A DNA stretch of 5,388 nt, taken from contig JAFGDX010000538.1 in the NCBI GenBank assembly GCA_016931875.1, positions 1-5,388 on the forward strand, written 5' to 3'. The stretch is from Prolixibacteraceae bacterium. GTDB taxonomy: Bacteria > Bacteroidota > Bacteroidia > Bacteroidales > Prolixibacteraceae. Shown piece by piece: positions 1 through 5,388 of the stretch. A program made the position numbers and the translations under genes. How positions within the stretch are numbered: the first letter of the stretch is position 1; each line of letters opens with the position of its first letter. The notes beneath the pieces were generated by a model. The model did no database searches. It was not told the DNA's origin and worked only from the letters and a program-made list of their open reading frames with translations.

Positions 1-804
1 AAAATGGCCGAATCACTGGGATTGAAAGTGGTTACAGGAACACAACGCCGCCACCAGCATAAATACATCAATATTTTAAAAGAAATCAACAACAATGCCA
101 TCGGCAGAATTACAACAGCCGAAGTATACTGGAACGGTGGTAAATTATGGCATCGCGACAATAACCCGGAATGGACCGAAATGGAATGGATGATTCGCGA
201 CTGGGTAAACTGGTGCTGGCTTTCAGGCGACCACATTGTAGAACAACACGTTCACAACATCGATGTGGCCAACTGGTTTATCGGCACACACCCGATTAAA
301 GCTCTCGGATTTGGTTCGCGCCAAAGAAGGATAACCGGCGACCAGTATGATAACTTTGCTGTGGACTATGTATATGAAGATGGTATGCACATTACCAGTA
401 CATGCCGTCAGATTAACGGATGTGCCAATGCAGTAAACGAAATCTTCCACGGTACAAAAGGACGCTCATTTACTTCACAGGGTGGAACTTCCACAATTCA
501 TGACCTCGCAGGAAATCAACTGTTTGCTTTTGAAGATCATGAAACCAGCCCGTATGTTCAGGAACACAAAGACCTGGTGACAGCTATCCGTCAGGATTTA
601 CCAATGAACGAAGCGGAACAAACCGCTATTTCGGTTATGGTAGCCATAATGGGACGTGTTTCGGCATACACCGGAAAAGAAGTTACCTACGAAGAAATGA
701 TGAACTCGGATCTTAAAATTGGTCCCGACACCTACATTATGGGTAATATTGGTTATATCGAAAATGCCACTGTACCAGTACCGGGAACATTGGAAAGAAG
801 TTAA
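1..804 (+). CDS. Gfo/Idh/MocA-family oxidoreductase, C-terminal part (5'-truncated by window edge)
   Basis: The frame is open from base 1 and ends at TAA 802-804, so this is the 3' end of a gene that starts left of the window; the ATG at 4 is an internal Met. Numbering from that Met, the visible 266 residues match the C-terminal substrate-binding domain of the Gfo/Idh/MocA dehydrogenases. The segment SGDHIVEQHVHNIDVANW (residues 74-91) fits the family's D/E-x3-H active-site signature, with E80 and H84 in those places. The Trp-rich stretch at residues 43-72 is typical of the Bacteroidetes/Planctomycetes subgroup. The N-terminal Rossmann domain with its NAD(P) glycine motif is missing, perhaps 150-180 residues judging by family size. 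Members perform NAD(P)-dependent redox chemistry on sugars, inositols or related polyols, and many of this subgroup are exported through the Tat pathway. The export signal, cofactor and substrate cannot be judged here. Two terminator-like hairpins follow, so this gene ends its transcription unit. Confidence 0.88.
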   Translation, partial: KMAESLGLKVVTGTQRRHQHKYINILKEINNNAIGRITTAEVYWNGGKLWHRDNNPEWTEMEWMIRDWVNWCWLSGDHIVEQHVHNIDVANWFIGTHPIKALGFGSRQRRITGDQYDNFAVDYVYEDGMHITSTCRQINGCANAVNEIFHGTKGRSFTSQGGTSTIHDLAGNQLFAFEDHETSPYVQEHKDLVTAIRQDLPMNEAEQTAISVMVAIMGRVSAYTGKEVTYEEMMNSDLKIGPDTYIMGNIGYIENATVPVPGTLERS

Positions 805-840
805 GACTTGCTTTTTTTGATTCAGAAATAAACAAAATAT

Positions 841-878
841 TCCCCGGTGAAGAAAAATATTCGCCGGGGATTTTTTTT
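841..878 (+). terminator. Rho-independent terminator of the oxidoreductase gene
   Basis: The arms tccccggtga (841-850) and tcgccgggga (861-870) form a 10-bp, GC-rich stem with one G-T wobble and a 10-base A-rich loop. Eight T residues follow at once (871-878). It sits 36 bases after the oxidoreductase stop codon. The opposite strand lacks an equally good T tract, so it most likely acts on the + strand only. Confidence 0.93.
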
Positions 879-922
879 ACTGCCTTCAACTGCGGAAGGA
901 ATAATCAATCAATTCGGAAGGA

Positions 923-958
923 GAGCCTTTTGTATATAACAGAAGGTTCTTTTCTTTT
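923..958 (+). terminator. Second terminator-like hairpin upstream of asnS
   Basis: gagccttttg (923-932) pairs with cagaaggttc (940-949) over 10 bp, with eight Watson-Crick and two G-T pairs. The loop is the 7 bases tatataa. The T-rich tail is ttttcttt (950-957), continuing to T958. The stem is weaker than the one at 841-878 and the T run is broken by a C. It lies upstream of the predicted asnS promoter, so it is unlikely to attenuate asnS from that promoter. It more likely serves as a back-up terminator for read-through from the left, or as the end of a short transcript. Confidence 0.6.
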
Positions 959-994
959 ATCAATTTATCAAAAAAACAGATTAATTAAAATCAC

Positions 995-1027
995 TTTGTT
1001 CAAACTTCCATATAAAATGTACTTTTG
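995..1027 (+). promoter_or_regulatory. Predicted Bacteroidetes-type sigma-ABfr promoter for asnS
   Basis: TTTG at 995-998 and TACTTTTG at 1020-1027 match the -33 (TTTG) and -7 (TAnnTTTG) elements of Bacteroidetes primary-sigma promoters. The 21-base spacer is at the long end of the usual 19-21. Transcription would start at about 1031-1036, leaving a leader of roughly 40 bases before the asnS ATG at 1073. That leader is AT-rich and has no clear Shine-Dalgarno sequence, as is usual in this phylum. Confidence 0.7.
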
Positions 1028-1072
1028 TATTTTATTATTTCAGAAAACAAAGTTTTTAGAGCTGATTAAATT

Positions 1073-2509
1073 ATGGAAAGACAAAAAATTAAAAACATTC
1101 TGCTAAACGGAGAAACAGGTAAACAAGTGCTTGTAAAAGGTTGGGTACGCACCAAACGAGGCAGCAAAAATGTAAATTTTATTGCGTTAAATGATGGATC
1201 AACCATTCACAACCTGCAGGTAGTAGCCGATGTTAATAATTTTGATGAAACCATTTTAAAGGAAATCAACACCGGTGCATCGCTTTCTGTAGCAGGAAAG
1301 CTGGAAGAATCGGCCGGGAGCGGACAAAGAGTGGAATTAATTGCCGAAACGATTGAACTGCTCGGAAAAGCCGATCCGGAAAAGTTTCCGATTCAGCCCA
1401 AAAAACACTCGCTCGAATTCCTGCGCGAAAATGCCCATCTGCGCTTCCGCACAAATACTTTTGGCGCGGTTTTTCGTATCCGGCATGCCATGGCCTTTGC
1501 CATTCACAACTATTTTAATGAAAAAGGATTTTATTATCTTCATACACCCATTGTTACCGCCAGCGATGCTGAAGGAGCAGGGCAAATGTTCCGGGTTTCA
1601 ACCCTCGATGCAAAAAATCCGCCGTTAACCAAAGAAGGAGAAATAGATTATTCGCAGGATTTTTTTGGAAGGCCAACCAACCTGACGGTTTCAGGGCAAC
1701 TCGAAGGGGAACTGGGAGCGCTGGCCCTGGGCGAAATTTATACTTTCGGGCCAACATTCCGTGCCGAAAATTCAAATACAACCCGCCACCTGGCTGAATT
1801 CTGGATGATTGAACCCGAAATGGCTTTTTACGATTTGAAAGACAATATGGATTTGGCTGAGGATTTTCTAAAATCGCTGATTAAATATGCACTCGATAAT
1901 TGTTCCGACGATCTGCAATTCCTGGCCGGCCGCTTAAAAGAAGAAGAAAAAAACAAACCACAGGAACAGCGCTCGATGGATTTAATCGAAAAACTGGAGT
2001 TTGTGCTTAACAACGATTTTGTAAGAATTACCTACACCGAAGCCATCGATATTCTGAAAAACTCAAAAACATATAAAAAGAAAAAATTCCAGTTTCCGGT
2101 TGACTGGGGAGTGGATTTGCAAAGTGAACACGAAAGATATCTGGTGGAAAAACATTTTAAACGCCCGGTAATTCTGACCGACTACCCAAAAGACATCAAA
2201 GCGTTTTACATGAAACAAAACAACGACGGTAAAACCGTGGGGGCAATGGATGTGTTGTTCCCTCAAATTGGTGAAATTATCGGGGGGTCACAGCGCGAAG
2301 AAAACCTGGAAAAACTGGAAAACCGCATGCGCGAAATGAATATTCCTGTAGAAGAAATGTGGTGGTACCTCGATACCCGCCGGTTTGGCTCGGTGGTTCA
2401 CAGTGGTTTCGGACTTGGTTTTGAACGGTTTATACTGTTTGTAACCGGTATGGGAAATATTCGCGATGTAATTGCTTTTCCGCGCACACCTAAAAATGCC
2501 GAGTTCTGA
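1073..2509 (+). CDS. asnS: Asparagine--tRNA ligase (asparaginyl-tRNA synthetase, class IIb)
   Basis: This cytoplasmic enzyme joins asparagine to tRNA-Asn using ATP. The 478-residue protein has the full class IIb layout. An N-terminal OB-fold anticodon-binding domain covers about residues 17-100 ([12 protein letters not shown] at 19-30). The catalytic core follows: motif 1 at about 134-160 (starts FRIRHAMAF), motif 2 at about 224-250 ([20 protein letters not shown] at 225-244), and motif 3 at about 444-472 (GFGLGFERF, with the ATP-binding Arg at 452). [10 protein letters not shown] (204-213) and the form of motif 2 separate AsnRS from the related AspRS. A charged stretch at about 276-340, including YKKKKFQF, lies between motifs 2 and 3; from memory, Bacteroidetes AsnRS are a little longer than the E. 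coli enzyme (466 residues) for this reason. The start at 1073 is supported by the OB-fold beginning soon after and by the promoter just upstream. rpoN follows after 61 bases on the same strand with no terminator visible between them. Confidence 0.97.
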   Translation: MERQKIKNILLNGETGKQVLVKGWVRTKRGSKNVNFIALNDGSTIHNLQVVADVNNFDETILKEINTGASLSVAGKLEESAGSGQRVELIAETIELLGKADPEKFPIQPKKHSLEFLRENAHLRFRTNTFGAVFRIRHAMAFAIHNYFNEKGFYYLHTPIVTASDAEGAGQMFRVSTLDAKNPPLTKEGEIDYSQDFFGRPTNLTVSGQLEGELGALALGEIYTFGPTFRAENSNTTRHLAEFWMIEPEMAFYDLKDNMDLAEDFLKSLIKYALDNCSDDLQFLAGRLKEEEKNKPQEQRSMDLIEKLEFVLNNDFVRITYTEAIDILKNSKTYKKKKFQFPVDWGVDLQSEHERYLVEKHFKRPVILTDYPKDIKAFYMKQNNDGKTVGAMDVLFPQIGEIIGGSQREENLEKLENRMREMNIPVEEMWWYLDTRRFGSVVHSGFGLGFERFILFVTGMGNIRDVIAFPRTPKNAEF

Positions 2510-2570
2510 TGTAATTTGTAAATCAAGGCATAAAAAAAAATACTAAATTTACAGGGTTAATAATTGGGAT

Positions 2571-4025
2571 ATGGAGCAAAAACTCTCACTTCAACAAAAA
2601 TTGCTTCAGAAGCTTTCACCCCAGCAAATTCAGGTGATTAAGCTTTTGGAAATCCCTACTATGCAACTCGAGCAACGCATAAAAAAAGAGTTGGAGGAAA
2701 ATCCCGTTCTGGAAATGGAATCGGATGAGCCTGATTATGATGAAAATAACGAAGCGCAGGAACTAAAGTCGGAAAACGATGCTGACGATGAAGAATTTTC
2801 GTTTGACGATTACTTAAACGAAGAAGACGATGTACCTTCCTACAAACTGTCGGCAAACAATTACTCAAAAGACGATAAATATATTGACATCCCGTTTTCA
2901 GTGGGAACTACGTTTCATGAAAATTTATATGACCAGCTGCGCTTAGTCAACCTGACGGAAGAGCAGCAGCAACTGGCCGAATACATCATCGGGAATATTG
3001 ACGATGACGGGTATTTGCGGCGTGAATTGCCCGCAATCAGCGACGATCTGGCGTTTAATATGAATATGGAAGTTTCGGAAAACGAGTTGCTCGCGATTTT
3101 AAAAGTGATTCAGGAACTGGACCCACCCGGGGTTGGAGCCCGCGATTTAAGAGAATGTTTGTTAATTCAGCTGAATCGCAAACAGGGAAAGGAATTTGAA
3201 CTGGCAAAAATAATTGTAAAAGATTTTTTTATTGAATTCACAAAAAAACATTACGATAAAATTCAGAAAAAACTGGAGTTAAGCGATGAGGATCTGAAAC
3301 AGGGGATTGACCAGGTTTTAAAGCTGAACCCAAAACCCGGCAGTTCATACAGCAATCCGCTGAACCGGACCAACCAGCACATCATCCCCGATTTTATCCT
3401 TGAAAATTCCGACGGTGAATTAAACCTGTCGTTAAACCAGCGCAATGTTCCCGAACTCAAAATTAATGATACCTATCTGGGAATGCTGCGCTCGCTAAGT
3501 GAAAAAAGCAAAAACAACCGAAGCCAGAAAGATGCCTTAATGTTTGTGAAACAAAAGGTTGACTCGGCCAAATGGTTTATCGATGCCATTCGCCAGCGCC
3601 ACCACACCTTGTTGCTGACCATGTCGGAGATCATCAATTTCCAGAAAGAATATTTTCAGGACGGCGAGGAAACAAAACTGAGACCCATGATTCTGAAAGA
3701 CATTGCTGAACGTACCGGACTGGATATTTCTACCATTTCGAGGGTTTCGAACAGCAAATACATTCAAACCAACTTTGGCATTTTCCCTTTAAAATACTTT
3801 TTTTCCGAGGGTCTTCAAAAAGATGACGGGGAGGAAGTTTCGACCCGCGAAATCAAAAAAATACTCCAGGAATGTATTGAAAACGAAGATAAACGCAAAC
3901 CGCTTACCGACGAAAAGCTGACACAGATTTTAAAAGAAAAGTCATATAATATTGCCCGCCGAACGGTGGCAAAATACCGCGAACAACTGGAGATTCCTGT
4001 GGCACGGCTTCGAAAAGAGTTATAG
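2571..4025 (+). CDS. rpoN: RNA polymerase sigma-54 factor (RpoN)
   Basis: Sigma-54 directs core RNA polymerase to -24/-12 promoters, where open-complex formation needs an AAA+ enhancer-binding protein and ATP hydrolysis. The 484-residue protein has all the regions of the family. Region I (about 1-50) is Gln/Leu-rich and contains QKLSPQQIQVIKLLEIPT (13-30), the activator-contacting part. Region II (51-90) is very acidic, with 19 Asp/Glu in 40 residues. The core-binding domain covers about 110-310 and includes LDPPGVGARDLRECLL (183-198). A helix-turn-helix lies at about 375-400 (LKDIAERTGLDISTISRV). The RpoN box ARRTVAKYRE, which reads the -24 element, is intact at 462-471. The start is chosen because region I begins at once, as in homologues. 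No strong promoter was found in the 61 bases after asnS, so read-through from asnS is plausible. The stop TAG is one base before the ATG of the next gene. No activator gene is in the window. Confidence 0.97.
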   Translation: MEQKLSLQQKLLQKLSPQQIQVIKLLEIPTMQLEQRIKKELEENPVLEMESDEPDYDENNEAQELKSENDADDEEFSFDDYLNEEDDVPSYKLSANNYSKDDKYIDIPFSVGTTFHENLYDQLRLVNLTEEQQQLAEYIIGNIDDDGYLRRELPAISDDLAFNMNMEVSENELLAILKVIQELDPPGVGARDLRECLLIQLNRKQGKEFELAKIIVKDFFIEFTKKHYDKIQKKLELSDEDLKQGIDQVLKLNPKPGSSYSNPLNRTNQHIIPDFILENSDGELNLSLNQRNVPELKINDTYLGMLRSLSEKSKNNRSQKDALMFVKQKVDSAKWFIDAIRQRHHTLLLTMSEIINFQKEYFQDGEETKLRPMILKDIAERTGLDISTISRVSNSKYIQTNFGIFPLKYFFSEGLQKDDGEEVSTREIKKILQECIENEDKRKPLTDEKLTQILKEKSYNIARRTVAKYREQLEIPVARLRKEL

Positions 4026-4026
4026 A

Positions 4027-4632
4027 ATGACAACAAAAATTGCAAAAATCATATCTGTACTTTTTCACCCGGTTTTAGTCCCAACCCTGGGCTTTCTTCT
4101 TCTTTTAAATTCCGGATTTTATTTTTCCATGATATCGTGGGAAGCCAAACGTTTTGTTTTACTGGTTTTTATATTTACAACTGGGGTACTGCCACTGTTA
4201 ACAGCAGCCATTATGGCGCTGAATCCGAAATTTGATTTGTCGGTTGACCGATTAAAAGACCGGATTGTTTTGTTTTTGTTTTCATCCGTTTTTTATTATC
4301 TGGGGTATCTCATCATGAACCGGATGAAAGCTTTCCCGGTATTTAAGGTGTTCCTGGTAGCTTCTGTTCTGGTTATTATTATTTTGCTTATTGTTTCGTT
4401 TAAATGGAAAATCAGCAGCCACATGGCGGCACTGGGGAGTATAAGCGGCACTTTATTTGCCTTGTCGTTCCGCTCAGGAATCAATCCGGTGTGGGCGCTT
4501 GTTACCGTTATACTTGTGTCGGGTGCCGTGGGTACCTCGCGTTTGCTGCTTGGAAAACACGATATCTGGCAGGTTGTGGCGGGTTATTCCACAGGGTTTG
4601 CAATTTTGTACCCCGCCATTTATTTTTCCTGA
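4027..4632 (+). CDS. PAP2-like (phosphatidic acid phosphatase-related) integral membrane protein
   Basis: This is a small, very hydrophobic protein of 201 residues with about six or seven likely membrane segments, near 7-29, 42-64, 80-97, 107-125, 133-150, 152-168 and 182-199. The second half resembles the PAP2 superfamily. KISSHM (128-133) sits where the PSGH motif is expected, and SRLLLGKHDIWQVVAG (171-186) matches S-R-x5-H with His178. The usual Asp four residues after that His is Gln182, and a clear K-x6-R-P first motif is absent; the nearest is LKDR at 76-79. It may be an inner-membrane lipid-phosphate phosphatase or a non-classical relative, and the substrate is unknown. The frame stays open 25 codons upstream, but those bases encode the RpoN box. 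ATG 4027 is preferred because it lies one base after the rpoN stop and precedes the first hydrophobic segment. The close spacing suggests co-transcription and translational coupling with rpoN. It ends 3 bases from a convergent gene. Confidence 0.85.
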   Translation: MTTKIAKIISVLFHPVLVPTLGFLLLLNSGFYFSMISWEAKRFVLLVFIFTTGVLPLLTAAIMALNPKFDLSVDRLKDRIVLFLFSSVFYYLGYLIMNRMKAFPVFKVFLVASVLVIIILLIVSFKWKISSHMAALGSISGTLFALSFRSGINPVWALVTVILVSGAVGTSRLLLGKHDIWQVVAGYSTGFAILYPAIYFS

Positions 4633-4635
4633 AAT

Positions 4636-5337
4636 TTATTCAACAAATTTATACCCGATACCTTTCAGGGTTTTAATATGGTCATTTCCAATTTTTTCCC
4701 GTAATTTTCGAATATGCACATCAATGGTGCGGTCGCCAACCACTACATTGTCGCCCCAAACTGAATAGTAAATTTCTTCGCGGGTGAATACTTTCCCCGG
4801 TTTTGAAACCAACAGCGATAAAAGTTCAAATTCTTTCCTCGGGAGAACCATTTCTTCTTCATCCATGCGGATTAAATATCGCTCTTTATCGATCAAAAGG
4901 TTCCCTATCGAAACGGTATTTGCATCCTGAACTACGGGTTGTTCCTTGGTTTCACCCGTTCTTTTCAGCAGCGCTTTTACACGGCTAACCAGTACTTTTG
5001 GGCGAACCGGTTTGGTAATGTAATCGTCAGCCCCTGCTTCAAACCCTGCAATTTGCGAATAATCTTCACCGCGGGCGGTAAGAAAGGCGATGACTGTATT
5101 TTTCAACAAAGGTATTTTTCTGATTTCCTCACAAGCAGCAATACCATCCATTTCGGGCATCATCACATCCAGAATAATCAGGTGGGGTGTGGTTTTTTCT
5201 GCCACTTTTATGGCTTCCACTCCGTTCTGGGCAGTGTAAACGGTGTAGCCCTCTTTTTCGAGGTTGTAGCTGATAAACTCAAGGATATCCACTTCGTCAT
5301 CAACCAGAAGTATTTTGAATGTGTTATTGTTGCTCAT
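4636..5337 (-). CDS. Two-component response regulator, OmpR/PhoB family
   Basis: A 233-residue DNA-binding transcription factor controlled by phosphorylation. The receiver domain (about 7-126) has all key residues: the acidic pair D13/D14, phospho-acceptor D57 in IILDVMMPEMDG (54-65), T87, the switch residue Y106 and K109 followed by Pro. A linker at about 127-140 leads to a winged-helix Trans_Reg_C domain (about 141-232), with the recognition helix region RTIDVHIRKLREKIG at 203-217 and the terminal GIGYKF hairpin at 226-231. Length and layout are standard for PhoB-like regulators. It does not look like Bacteroides RprY as I recall that sequence, so no symbol is given. The target genes and signal are unknown. 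The sensor kinase is not in the window; it may lie beyond base 5388 or elsewhere. The start has no Shine-Dalgarno sequence, and no convincing promoter was found in the 51 upstream bases (5338-5388). Confidence 0.95.
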   Translation of the reverse strand: MSNNNTFKILLVDDEVDILEFISYNLEKEGYTVYTAQNGVEAIKVAEKTTPHLIILDVMMPEMDGIAACEEIRKIPLLKNTVIAFLTARGEDYSQIAGFEAGADDYITKPVRPKVLVSRVKALLKRTGETKEQPVVQDANTVSIGNLLIDKERYLIRMDEEEMVLPRKEFELLSLLVSKPGKVFTREEIYYSVWGDNVVVGDRTIDVHIRKLREKIGNDHIKTLKGIGYKFVE

Positions 5338-5388
5338 AACTGCGAAACGTTTAATTTATGCTTGTAAATGTTGTTGCGTTATAGAAAA

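Noticed and set aside
834..862. Direct repeat aaaatattc at 834-842 and 854-862
   Set aside because: The two copies only overlap the edges of the terminator stem and the A-rich bases before each arm. There is no third copy or regular array.
2515..2551. Possible separate promoter for rpoN: TTTG at 2515-2518 with TAAATTTA at 2544-2551
   Set aside because: The spacer is 25 bases, longer than the usual 19-21, and the -7 element lacks its final G. In AT-rich intergenic DNA this is too weak to call. Read-through from asnS explains expression as well.
3202..3218. Sigma-54-like -24/-12 sequence inside rpoN (TGGCA... then TTGT)
   Set aside because: The GG-to-G spacing is one base too long for the strict consensus, the -12 element reads GT rather than GC, and it lies mid-gene with no start nearby.
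3952..4026. Longer N-terminus for the PAP2-like protein, starting at ATG 3952
   Set aside because: These 25 codons are the alternate-frame reading of the conserved RpoN box, so the bases are constrained by sigma-54. The start at 4027 gives a normal membrane-protein N-terminus.
5345..5352. Palindrome aaacgttt upstream of the response regulator, considered as an autoregulatory operator
   Set aside because: It is only 8 bases, occurs once, and does not resemble the direct-repeat boxes bound by PhoB/OmpR regulators. Chance is sufficient.
4939..5367. 142-codon open frame on the + strand opposite the response regulator
   Set aside because: It is antisense to a well-supported gene with complete domain motifs, and its translation (Phe/Cys/His-rich) looks like no family. 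It is a shadow of the minus-strand gene.

Overview
The window looks like an ordinary chromosomal segment from a member of the Bacteroidota, probably order Bacteroidales or a close relative. This is inferred from several signs: a TTTG / TAnnTTTG-type promoter ahead of asnS, no Shine-Dalgarno-like sequences before the starts, AT-rich intergenic DNA with moderate-GC genes, and the gene order asparaginyl-tRNA synthetase, sigma-54, PAP2-like membrane protein, which I recall from that phylum. The species cannot be named from the sequence alone.

Layout, left to right. Positions 1-804 (+) hold the C-terminal part of a Gfo/Idh/MocA-family oxidoreductase; its NAD(P)-binding N-terminal domain lies to the left of the window. 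A 268-base gap (805-1072) follows. It contains a very clear intrinsic terminator (841-878), a second terminator-like hairpin (923-958), and a good Bacteroidetes-type promoter (995-1027) for the next gene. Then come asnS (1073-2509, asparaginyl-tRNA synthetase), rpoN (2571-4025, sigma-54) and a polytopic PAP2-like membrane protein (4027-4632), all on the + strand. The rpoN-PAP2 junction has a single base between stop and start. A PhoB/OmpR-type response regulator (4636-5337) runs on the minus strand, convergent with the PAP2 gene, with only 3 bases between the stop codons. The last 51 bases are the upstream side of that regulator.

Functionally, asnS and rpoN are housekeeping information-processing genes: tRNA-Asn charging, and the alternative sigma factor that needs AAA+ enhancer-binding activators. 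They may share one transcript with the membrane protein. The response regulator is a separate unit and its sensor kinase is not in the window. All four complete genes are full length with intact key motifs, except that the PAP2-like protein departs from the textbook phosphatase signature. I found no mobile element, CRISPR array, RNA gene or novel system. The findings are modest: a double terminator, a divergent PAP2 signature, very tight convergent genes, and tight coupling of rpoN to a membrane-protein gene.
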